Made by a program: the position numbers and the translations under genes. Under the pieces are notes generated by a model. It was not told where the DNA came from. It saw only the letters and a list, made by a program, of their open reading frames with translations, and searched no databases. Below, in pieces: positions 22,016-32,205 of a DNA stretch of 64,000 bases (its first letter is position 1; each line of letters starts with the position of its first letter). This DNA is from Eleusine coracana subsp. coracana (lineage: Eukaryota > Streptophyta > Magnoliopsida > Poales > Poaceae), in the NCBI GenBank assembly GCA_032690845.1, contig CM064424.1, positions 45,521,511-45,585,510 on the forward strand, given 5' to 3'.

Positions 22016-22692
22016 TGATCGATTTTCAATAAGCTTCTCGAAGTTGGCATATCTAATTCTTGCCTTCGCTGATCACATGTGGCAGATGTGCGCCATGCAA
22101 GCTTGTCGGATTCTATGATTGGCTTCATAGTTGGACTCGTCGACTACTTGTTCATCGGTTGCAACCAAAAGACAATGCGCCATCTCGAGTGTGGCATCAC
22201 CATCATGCATAGATGCATGCCTCGCCGTATAGAATTGTTACCTCCGCTTGATCACTGCTGACAAAGATCCGATCCATATCTTCCCAAAAGCTTGGCCATA
22301 AAACTCAACAAGCCGATCATCACACTGCCCCTTCCTGGCGCGCCAACTGTCCATAGATAATCGATCCGTAGATCATAGGATAGTCCATGATCCATATTTA
22401 TGGTAACACAAGACACAAGATTTACACAGGTTCGGGCCTCCCAAAGGATAACAATCCTATGTCCTACGTTCTATGGTGTATATATTGAAGATGTGAGATG
22501 TGATGCGGTATGATGTGATAAAAATAGCCCCTGCCCCTTCTTATATATTCGGAGGGTAAGGTTACATGGTAGGTTTCCTAGTCGGTTACAACATAATTCC
22601 AACTGGGATTCTATCTTTAACTTTCTTTATATCTCCTTTCTTGTATGTCAAATAATATCTCTATGAGGTATCCTGGGTACATACTATCCACA
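22016..22692 (-). mobile_element. Tat-lineage retrotransposon, truncated 5' end
   Basis: A minus-oriented LTR lies at 22348-22692 (TGTCCATAG ... CTATCCACA in plus reading) with the TATATATTCGGAGGG core seen in the other Tat LTRs. A primer-binding region at 22327-22346 (minus TTGGCGCGCCAGGAAGGGG) is near-identical to that at 33751-33769. Leader sequence 22016-22326 parallels 33600-33750. Everything downstream of the leader is gone, cut where the MITE ends. Confidence 0.75.
22348..22692 (-). repeat. LTR of the Tat 5' remnant
   Basis: At 345 bp it is shorter than the roughly 420-bp LTRs at 31268 and 41738 but has the same landmarks: GGTTCGGGCCTCCCAAAGGA, then CCCCTGCCCCTTC, then TAGTCGGTTACAAC, then GTATCCTGGGTACATA. 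Confidence 0.75.
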
Positions 22693-24389
22693 GGCTGAAT
22701 GGTGTGAAGCAGTATAATTATTTAAACTCACTGGATGCATTTACTTGAGATTGAGAAATATTATTCATGTCGAATGGTTTATCATGATTGAATGGTTTGA
22801 ATCAATATTTTGTTATGAATCAGTATATTTTTATAGATCCCAATAATATTTTTGGATTCTTTGTTTTTTTCTAAGTTTTTTTGACCGAAATATAGTAGGG
22901 GAAACCCCTACTGTGGATTTTTTTTTTGAATATTTGTTGTGTGGTTGGAATTTTATCCCCATGACTTCTAAACATAGACCGGGAATTGTCTAAAGTCAGG
23001 ATTTTTATCCCTGGCGGGATGAGGATAGCTTGCACAGGAGAAAATCCCCCTTGGAGGCTGATATCCCCATGGTTTTTCCACCCTCCCACCCAAACATAGC
23101 CTTAGAGTAGTATTAAGTGGTACCATCAACTATAACCCAAGTAATCAAAAGGACAAGGTCCACTTTACTACCTCCGAGTATGGCTGGAATCTGAATGACC
23201 CATCAACTTTTGTTTGGTTTGGTTTATTACCACTATTATTTGTCAAACAAGATCATTTTACATCTTTAACCGGTATTCTATCCCCAATTTGCTAACATAG
23301 GCTAAAATTAATCTGAGATCACCCTCTTAGCGACGCCTTTTGTTCTCTTCGACATGATAAATGAATCAACCGTACATATAACACCATGACCAAATCCTGA
23401 TGTGTGTACTGTTGTATACATATGCCCTCTCACATTTCTTTTCTTCCCATACATATCTTGACAGGAGCTCTCGCTCACCGGCGTGCTCACGCTCCTATTG
23501 TTTCGCCCTGACCACCGTGACATTGTCGATCTAGCCCACCATTGGATCCCCATCGTTCGAGCCCAACTATACCTCTTTTCATGCGTCACCATGTGAGAAA
23601 AACCAGAGAAATAAGGCCACACAGGATCTAAACTAGAATGAGGTTATGTGACCCCTTGATCCTTTTAACACATCAGACAATACACACGAGAGGTTTAAAG
23701 AGCATTTTAGACTTAATCACGGTCCATATCGACAAATGGGGATTATAATACCGATAAAGGGTGTAAAATGATCTAATTTAGAAGACGAGGGGGAGGGGGT
23801 AAGACAAACCAAATGATAGTTGAGTGTTTATCTAGACTTCGGTCATACTTATAGTTAATTAGTAAAGTGGACTTTATCCTAACCAAAACAGTTAATTAGT
23901 AAGGTGGACTTTATCCTAACCAAAAGAGTTAATTTGTAAAGTGGACTTTATCCTAACTAAAACAGTTAATTAGTAAAATGGACTTTATCCTAACTAAAAC
24001 GTACTAAGAGGTATCAAAATCTGGTACCGCATTTTGGCATTTTCCAGGACTTTAAGAATGCTACATAAAATATGTGATTTTCGTGTTTGAGTAAGCGCAC
24101 TCAGTGACAATGAAAATGGGATGCCAAACCATGATTTTCTAGTACCCAATCAATCATAGCAACCAAGCATACTGATTTTGTTAATACTTATTTTCATGTC
24201 TTTACGTTATATTTATCTTTGTTTCATTCTCTTACAACCACGCAACACAGGTATATTACCATGTGTGGTAATATTAAATAGCAATGAGAATTGAGAAGCA
24301 TATACAAATGCACAACATTGAAACGTTTTGAGTACTTATGTTTGAACCCTCCCACTGGACTTGTTCTAAGATTGATGAACGGAATTCAA
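22693..24389. other. Intergenic sequence downstream of APX
   Basis: No gene is supported. It contains a MITE-like terminus near 23080-23105 (reverse complement GGCTATGTTTGGGTGGG) without a partner I can fix, and a 37-bp tandem array at 23852-23999. The 3' untranslated region of APX lies just left of 24390. Confidence 0.5.
23852..23999. repeat. 37-bp tandem repeat, four copies
   Basis: The unit is GTTAATTAGTAAAGTGGACT followed by TTATCCTAACCAAAACA. Four near-identical copies run head to tail about 400 bp from the APX stop codon. The copies differ at a few positions only. Confidence 0.85.
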
Positions 24390-26384
24390 TTAACCCATCA
24401 TCTTCTTGGATTCACAAAGGTAAGCCCATGCGGCAACAGCAGCTGCAACTGCGACCCCAGCCGCAGCTTGCATCAGCATCTTTGGTTTATCGCAAGATTT
24501 GCATGAGGTAGAGCGAGCGGGTGTGAAGCCCAGCTCTGAGAGCTTCTTGTGTGACTCTGCATAGTCCCTAAAAAATGCCTCTTCATCCTGCGAAATATAT
24601 TGTACAGATATTCAATGAGAGAAAAACATTAATTAATGTGCAGTGCTCAATAAAGGCACCTATAGTGCATATTATCTTAGTAATATGGTTACTAAGATAC
24701 TGATTTCGTCCATTGTGTAGTTACGTTTTATCTTACAGTTGGATTGTTTATATTTGTTAAGCTACTGTACACCAATCAATTACACTAAAAAAATTTAAAC
24801 TGGTGGAAAAGGGTGAATAATTCACTTATGGTTCAATATTTACTTTAACCTTAGATGAAATTTAACATTGCAGCAGAAATTATACATACGTTGGCATATA
24901 GTTCGACATAGTGACTGAAAGAAGGATCTTCCATAAGAGCTTTGTCAGTTGGCAGCTTCAAGAGACCTTCCGAGTCGCCTTTCAGAAGCTCACTGCAACA
25001 TAAGGGATGTAATGTAACGATGAACAGCAGGTATGGCCTTACTACTCCACAATGTGAGAAAAGGAACAACAGAATCTTTGTTTCTGGTCGATGAACAAGT
25101 CAGGGTAAGGCTTACAGGAAATAAGAATTGTCAAATTTTAGTGGATCCTTAGTCCAAGCACCATCAAATCCCGACCTCTCAGGACGTGCTCTCCCCTGAA
25201 AATTGTATAACCCAGCACAAATCTTAATCAAATCTTGTTTATTGAATTCGGAGCATATTTGTCTGTGTGAACCTTTCTATTCTGCTTTGCTATGATACGT
25301 GACCAGGAATGAAATTAAAATTTACCAGAGTATGGCCGCCAGAGAGTGCCACTATATCCTTGTCAGACAAGCCCATCCGGTAGAAGACATCTCTAAGATG
25401 CGAAGCACCTTGACACAATTAACCACAGCAATCAAGAAGAATGTTTTAGTATAACATGATCCGACAGCCTTTTATTCACATTAGATTAGTGGAAATTCTT
25501 TCCTGCATTACAGCTATTGTTCTGTTCCAGAATGATACTAGAGAATTATGTTAATACAGCAGTAATTAAAAATTGCAGTGATGAGTTATCAAACAACCTT
25601 GCTTAGCGTCTGGCAAGCGGCCTGCCTCCGGGCAAACCGATGAGTCCTGGTTTGTAAACATGAACAACAAAAGATTAGGGGAACACTCCATTTCCATTGG
25701 ATAATGAATGCTCTATTCTAGAAATTTACCCTTCTGCCAGGAACAAAGTCTATGGTAGGTCCTCCAGTTACTTCGACGGCCACAACTCCAGCAAGCTGGT
25801 TGACAAACACAGTTAAACATGCTGAGCTGTTAATTACTATGCAATATGCAAATGTAGCTAGCTGTATTACCTGATAGAGGTCTGCATATGTGATCTTCGG
25901 GCGCTTCTGTTTAATTGGCTCTGTAAAGGAGGAAACAGCGCAGTTGTAAGCATTTTTAGATGACCATAGAAATTCCAAAACAGGAGTAGACAAATGCAAG
26001 GAGGAAGAAGGATCAGAGAAGAAAGAGGCGCTGACCGAGAAGGTCAATAGCAATCTTGATCCCTTTATTGGAATCGTGGCTGTACTCCTCCGGGAACCTG
26101 ATCGAACCATTGGGGCCTCCAGTTTTCGTCTTCTTATCGTAAGTGCCGGCGTCGTGCCATCTACATCATTGTTTTTCTCTTATAAGAAAAGGTTTTGCGG
26201 AGTTGTATCAAACATTTTGTGTAGCCTAACATAAGAACAGAGAAGGCAGCTTCACGACGTACGCCAGGCGAAGCATTATGGGCGCGCAGTTCTTGCTGGA
26301 GATTAGAGCGCGGACGTCTCGACGAGCCCTCTCGATCTCTGCCATGTACTCTGCGTCCACCACTGGCGCCCCCGCTGACGACAT
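24390..26384 (-). CDS. APX4: Peroxisomal-type tail-anchored L-ascorbate peroxidase, complete
   Basis: The enzyme reduces hydrogen peroxide with ascorbate (class I haem peroxidase). Nine exons on the minus strand: 26384-26263, 26160-26036, 25920-25871, 25795-25730, 25646-25598, 25408-25326, 25195-25116, 24992-24890, 24587-24390. All eight introns are GT-AG, and the joined frame is open for 291 codons plus TAA. The distal site reads MLRLAWHDAGTYD with R39, W42 and H43; proximal His163 is in ALSGGHTLG; Arg172 (ascorbate contact), Trp179 and Asp208 (LPTDKAL) are present. Residues 263-284 form a hydrophobic Ala/Val-rich helix, followed by ESKKMMG, a C-terminal tail anchor with basic end that targets peroxisomal membrane in this subgroup. 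Length and tail match the grass APX3/APX4 pair; the AWAYLCES ending favours APX4. The ATG at 26384 has no upstream ATG in the leader. Confidence 0.95.
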
Positions 26385-26590
26385 TGTTGCTGCTCAGGTT
26401 GTTCAACTGATTACCTGTAGAAGCAGAGGAGGCAAAGCGGCTGGACGAAAAACAGGGGAGGTCTGCACTGTCTTTGTAGGGAGAGAACGGAAAAAAGTTG
26501 TAGGGAGGGAAGAATCGAATGAAGTGAAGGGCTGGAGAAAGCAAGGGATGTCTCCAGAGGAGAGCAACGTGTTCGGGACCTACTGAAGAT
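26385..26590 (-). promoter_or_regulatory. APX leader and proximal promoter
   Basis: On the minus strand, 26385-26560 is pyrimidine-rich (TTCTCTCCCTAC, CCTCCCCTG) and free of ATG, as expected for a plant 5' leader. An ACGT-core word, GAACACGTTG, lies at about 26563-26572 and a TATA-like GATAAAT at about 26588-26594. The transcription start is not determined. Confidence 0.45.
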
Positions 26591-26594
26591 TTAT

Positions 26595-28975
26595 CAACGC
26601 CTGCAGATGTTTCTGCCAGTTTCTCCTAATGTGCACTTTCATGATGTCACTGTCACAGACTCGCAGACACACACTGCCGTAAATTGTAATATCATGACGG
26701 GTAAAAGGCACTTTCACTTCGGTAAAAAAAAGGCACTTTCACCAGTTGTGGAAAAAGAACTTTGAACATTGAATTGTTGTCACTAAACTCTTGACTATGG
26801 GATATCTTAATTATGGGACACTAGATGATGCCCCAGAGTGATTACATAAAAAATGGCTTAAGCATCATTGATCTTAAAAATAAATATAGGAATATACAAT
26901 ATAAATTTGTTGAGAATATTTTCTACAATTAATGGTCCAAATATTTTTGTTACAATACAACATTAACACATAGAAAAAAGGAACAATGCATTGAAATGTA
27001 TAAATGTTATATTAAGTATAAAATACAGGAGGTGAAAATTTCATAAAAATATTATGAGTTTAATCATGTTTCTGGAATCGTTTGAAGTAACATACATCTC
27101 GATACATTGATTTACATATGTTATTAAACTGGATGAGAAAATGACCAATATTTTTATTCAAAAACTGACTACAACGGGCACCCTCTCCTCAATGTGTCAC
27201 ATCAATTCATAATTCAGTTCCGATTGTCTTCTGAAAAAAAAGTAGCCAAATGATCAGCCATAAGAGTCCACTGAAATAATATAAAAGTGGCAAGTGAACA
27301 ATGTTGCAATACGTTTCATATTGTGCTAAGCAACATTACAGTGGCAAACAATTAGAATAATATATAGTTGCACAATTGTATCACCTGACAGGAAAATCTG
27401 TCCTTGCTTTTTTCCTTTTTAGTGGAACAGGGGGGAATAAAGCTCTTATTGATGATAGTATTTGTAGTTGGTAACTATATGAATCTGTAGTGCTGTATTA
27501 TGCAGTTGTCATCTAGAACACAGAAGAATTTTGGGTGCCGAATGAACTAATAACCTGTCACCGTACCTTTCCTTCCATTTAAACAGAAGCATCTGTATAT
27601 TTTATCAATTCTGTTTTGGCTGATTGGAAACACATATTAAGCACCGAATGATTTGTTTTGCAGATAGACAAACATCTAGGGTTTGCTTGCTTCGCATATG
27701 TGAGCCAAATGACGGTTCCAGCATAATAAAACTGTCCGTATCACATGACTTGGACTGAGCAAAATTCTTAAATAAATTCAAAAAGGAAAGATGACAGAAA
27801 AATTCAACTATAGTTAGAAAGTTAGAAAGCATCATTCAGAATGTTGGATACAGAAAAAGAGCTACAACTATTAGACACAGGGTGGAGGTGGCTCCACGAA
27901 AATGCCAACTGGTCGCCGGGGGGGCGGGGGGGGGGGGGGGGGGGGGGGGGGGGTGGAAGCGACATAATATAGCAGAAAGAAAGCAATGTCAAGGCTCATA
28001 GGTTACTCGGCCAGATGAGTAGCCTCCTATCACTGGTTATGACGTACTTAATCTAATACCGATAGCGAGGTAGGAGGACCATATGAAAACACGTAGTTCG
28101 TATGGCATATGAAAAGCTGCACGGCAGGCAGATTTATATTGAGTGTGATATACATGGAGGAGAGGAGTCAAATAATTTGGTGTGGAAGGCAATTACGTCA
28201 ATTTAACAAATAATACTAATGCATCCACAGTAACATTTCAGGTAGACAGACACAACTTTATATTATGTCATTCTATGTGATATGCATGGAGGAGAAGAGC
28301 CACATAACTCGGCGCGGAAGGTAATTACGTCAATTTCACTAATACTACTAGACACTCGTTACGGTAGATTTTTTAGAAAAAGGGAATATATTAACATTCC
28401 GGTCTCTGTATCGACCGATACATGTAGCAAACAATTATTACAACGAAAAAAACCAAGCAAACCGTACATCCACGGTATTTGGAACGCAAAGATTGAATCC
28501 ATCAATTAAAAACACTAGAACATTATTCTATTTGAGAAACACCATCCATTATTAGCAAAGATTTCCATGGCTATGATAGATTATACTACTTTAAATAAGA
28601 AAGTAGTATAGTCAAATCTGATCATTGATTATGAGGGCTATATTCGTAATTGACTAACTAATTGAGCAATTTACGAATCGTACCATCCATCAAAAACGAA
28701 AAAAAAAACAATACACTCCTTTATTGTCGTCTGAAATCAGGAGGCTACGAGCTTATTTATTTGCCGTAGTATCACAGCCGTCACAGTCCATCACTGCCGC
28801 GAGCTCGTCTGGGTCCAAAGCTCGTGAAGAAGGTTGAGGGCGTCTTGGACCTGCTTCCCTTCGATTCAATCTGTGATGATGCTAATCCATTTTCTTTGCC
28901 CTATCTGTGGGCAATCTCTACTGTTAGCAGACTCCGTTGGCATCGCCCCCGCAATGGATTGTAGGAGTCAAGTCT
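26595..28975. other. Intergenic sequence upstream of APX
   Basis: No gene is recognised on either strand; ORFs are short and without family signatures. It holds a G28 run (27926-27953) and a spaced direct repeat (28143-28206 with 28275-28340) sharing CATGGAGGAGA and AATTACGTCAATTT. Confidence 0.5.
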
Positions 28976-29306
28976 TTTTTTTTTTTTTGATACTCAAGTT
29001 CGTCTCAGTTTTATTCATCAACAGCAGACCCAAAAGAGTCACGGGCCACCAGTTCTAATACAAAATCCCGGGGGGGGGGGGGGGGGGGGGGGGGGGGATG
29101 CAGCCAAATGGTAGTCTGTTCCGGGTCCCTACTTAAACCATAATGAGTCACTTCATGTCCATATTCATTATAAGATCCTTCAGCGACACTAAGCTTTTGG
29201 CTTCCCTGAACAACACTCCTCCGGGTGATTGATCATATTTCACCGATGACATTGCCTTTACCAGGTTGCTACAGTCTGTCTCAATCTGAATACAGACCAT
29301 ACCATA
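28976..29306 (-). pseudogene. LINE 3' end with RNase H-like (RVT_3) fragment
   Basis: The minus strand reads IQIETDCSNLVKAMSS, then YDQSPGGVLFREAKSL, the core of the plant RVT_3 RNase H-like domain. After an internal loss and frameshift it reads THYGLSRDPEQTTIW, the usual end of such proteins. A T run at 28976-28988 is a poly(A) tail on the minus strand, and TGAATAAAACTGAGACG precedes it. A G28 run interrupts the 3' part at 29070-29097. The right side is cut by the small CACTA derivative. It could also be a captured host RNase H-like gene, but the poly(A) end favours a LINE. Confidence 0.6.
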
Positions 29307-30473
29307 CTCCTACCACAAAAAGCCACTGTAGCAGCGGGTTGGCCATCCCGTCGCTACAAAACCGCAGCTAGAAATAAGAGGATATAGCGGCGGATGACCA
29401 GTGAATGATATAAACCGTTGCTACCACGGGATCTATAGCAGTGGGTGACATCTTCATCCGCCGCTACCCTATAACCCAGAATACAAAAAAAAAAGAGGCG
29501 AGCCCACCAGTCCGCTCATAGCCCTTGAGGCCTAAATCCAAAGGGGGAGGCACGGATCTAGAGGGAGAAGAGGAGCCCACCACCGCGCCCGTCGGAGCAG
29601 GGGGAGGCGAATCCGGCGGCCCCGCCTAGCCGTGCACCACCGTCGTCGGAGTGAGGGGGGGGGGATCTGGCCTCCCTAGCTGCATGCCGTTGTCTTCGAA
29701 TGGAGAGGCACCGGATCCACGTCAGGCCACCGCCGCCAGGGAGGTTGTGCAGCCGAGGGTGGGGGCCTGCCGCCGCGCGCCGCTGAGGGGGCCGTCAGGG
29801 GTGGCGTAGGGGGCTGCCACCACGCACCACCGAGGAGGTCGTGCTACTGGGGGGGGCTGCCGCGTGCCGCCGAGGGGGTCACCGGCCTGCATGACCGGGA
29901 GGGAGGGAGGAGGAGGGCGTGTCGGAGCACCAGGGGAGGGCGCGTGGCCTAGGGAAGCGCGACACCGGGGGAGGCCGTCAGGAGGCGAGAGAGGAGGAAA
30001 GAGAGAGGGGCGGCAGCTGAGAGGGGTGGAAAGAGAGAGATAGAGAAAAAGTTAAGGATTTGTTGTGTTTTATAGGAATCTGTTGGGCTAAATGGGCAGA
30101 AAAATAGAAGTTGGCCTTATGTTTTAATAGCGGCGGCCCACTTTGTCAACCATTGGTAAAAATTAACTTTTAGCGGCAGTTGATGTTGTAGACCGCCGCT
30201 AAAAATAATATTGATTTTTAATGGCGGTCCAAATTATCAACCGCCGCAAAAAATCAATTTTTAGCGATGGTTGTTGTTTTCAACCGCCATTAAAAATCAT
30301 TTCGCAACTGTAGCGGCGGATTTCTTTGCACCGCTATGACATTTTTTATACTACCGCTAAAAAGCCTTTTGGTGTTAGTGGCCACCAACTTGCCTCGCTC
30401 CTCCATGGATTTCTTTGCACCCGTCACTACGACATTTTTTATACTACCGCTAAAAAGCCTTTTGGTGTTAGTG
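29307..30473. mobile_element. Small non-autonomous CACTA derivative
   Basis: The right end reads CACTAACACCAAAAGGC on the minus strand, and the left end (29307, CTCCTACCACAAAAAGCC) is a degraded version. Subterminal words such as TAGCGGCGG and CCGCCGCTA occur in both orientations at both ends, typical of CACTA elements. The centre is GC-rich (29500-30000) with no transposase. The right terminus is present twice because of a local duplication (30318-30500). No clear 3-bp target duplication is visible. Confidence 0.6.
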
Positions 30474-30500
30474 GCCACCAACTTGCCTCGCTCCTCCATG
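30318..30500. repeat. Tandem duplication of about 90 bp spanning a CACTA terminus
   Basis: Copy 1 is 30318-30406 and copy 2 is 30407-30500. Both contain TTTCTTTGCAC, GACATTTTTTATACTACCGC, GGTGTTAGTG and the flank GCCACCAACTTGCCTCGCTC. Each copy therefore includes the element end plus 26 bp of flanking DNA. Confidence 0.85.
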
Positions 30501-30608
30501 CTGGGGAGGACGTGATGAGCGACGGCGGGTGCCCAACACCTCACCGCCAACTCATTTCATGATTCACTCCTAGGTGGAGATGTAAGAGAGTGAGATCGAT
30601 CGGTGGTG

Positions 30609-30860
30609 CACTACCACAAAACAGGCCTGTAGCGGCCGCAGCCCAAAGGTCGCAGCAGCGCGGCCCAAAGTGAGCTGCCGCTACAGAGTCTGGGATTCCT
30701 GCCACGGTTTAAGCCGCCGCTACAGAGGCCCTTTTAGTGGCGGTTGACATTGTCAACCGCCGCTATAAATGGCCCAGGTTTATAGCGGTGGTTGATATTG
30801 TCAACCGCCGGTATTAGTGCATAGTAGCGGCGGTTTATAATTCCAACCGCCACTATAAAT
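30609..30860. repeat. CACTA 1 terminal and subterminal repeats
   Basis: About eight GCGGCGG/CCGCCGC-type words in both orientations, for example GTAGCGGCCGC, AAGCCGCCGCTACAG, CAACCGCCGCTATAAAT and TAGTAGCGGCGG. In CACTA elements such arrays bind the element's own DNA-binding protein. They match the arrays at 29311-30370 and 59930-60190. Confidence 0.75.
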
Positions 30861-31267
30861 AGCCCAGGCTATAAATATCGCGCTCCGACAGCTCCTCTAT
30901 TTACTCGAACAGTGGCGGCCTAAAAATTTGGGTAAATCACGAAAATCAAGGAGGAAAGGTTTTGAGTTTGTTTTTTTTTTTGTAGAAATTTGATCTTTGA
31001 GGTAAGGGGAACTCATCCCATTTGTTTTTTTGTTCTTATTTTGAAATCAAGTAGAATTTTGGATTTTAAGTTTGTTAGGTTTTCATCAAATTTTAGCTAA
31101 ATTCATTTGATTTGGATGGTTTTATTGGGTTATAGTTGAAGTTTATGAAGGCATACATCATCTCTTTTCATCACTATACAAAAAAATTATTATATCTATC
31201 TTGTTTTATATTAATGGGAATCTAGATCTAGTTTGGTTTTTAGAAAAGAGAGAAGGTAGTATTAGGG

Positions 31268-31692
31268 TGTCGATACTAATATCGGCAGTGGATCATAGGG
31301 CTACCCATGATCCTTGTGTATTGGTAAAGGCATACGCGAGATCGAGAGTCGATGGACATACAAGACGCAAGGTTTAGACAGGTTCAGGCCTCCCGGAGGA
31401 TAACAACCCTATGTCATGTGTTCTATGGTGTATTATTCGGATGTCAATGAGAGAGCCCCTGCCCCTCCTTATATATCCGGGGGGCAGGGTTACATGGTAA
31501 GTGTTCTAGTCGGTTACAACATGATTTCCGACTAGGACTCTATCTCTAACTTTCTATCTCTAGTATTGACTTGTCGTGTACTCCAAGTAATAATCCAAGT
31601 AGTTATTTTTATGGGTCTTTATCTTTATTGGACCCCAGCCCACTCGGCACTATATCCGAATGGTTAGGTATCCCTGGTATATATACCCCACA
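31268..31692 (-). repeat. 3' LTR of the non-autonomous Tat element
   Basis: In plus reading it opens TGTCGATACTAATATC and closes TACCCCACA; it is closely similar to 33771-34193 across 425 bp. The TATATATCCGGGGGGCAGGG core is at about 31471-31490. Confidence 0.92.
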
Positions 31693-32059
31693 GTAGCCCC
31701 CGAGAGATTTGCAAGTTAGTTGTTGATCTTCAGTTGATTGACTAATGCTTCGTCATGAATATGATTAAGCTTTTTTATGTACTGCAACAAACTTGTAAAT
31801 GTCTCCAAAAATCTTCAAAAAGGATTATGCGCCAAATAATATCCATATGCGAGGAAAAAATCCACCTACTAGGTGTAGGCATAGCCCCCGACTCAGAAGG
31901 TATTTAGATCACAAAATATCTTATGAGTCAAAAATAATAACATCGTATGTAAATCTGGATCTACCACTTTCCCCGATTGATTCGATGAGGAGTTTCAACA
32001 CAGTAGCCCCCAAGATTGGTTCTACTACTCTCCCTAACAAAAGGAACCATTGGTACTAA

Positions 32060-32205
32060 TGAATCCGAGTGATACTTGATCAGATATATCAAGCATAGCA
32101 GTCATCGAAATATCCGAGTGATACTTGATCCAATATAATAAGTATAAGAACCATAAAAAATATCCAAGCAATACTTGATTAAATATAACAACTATAGCAA
32201 TCCCC
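32060..32205. repeat. Imperfect tandem repeat of about 55 bp, three copies
   Basis: Three degenerate units each contain ATCCGAGTGATACTTGATC or a close variant followed by an AT-rich stretch. They lie in the non-coding interior of the non-autonomous Tat element. Confidence 0.55.

Noticed and set aside
27605..27835. Small gene upstream of APX on the minus strand
   Set aside because: No domain, no splice partner and no start context distinguish it from chance.
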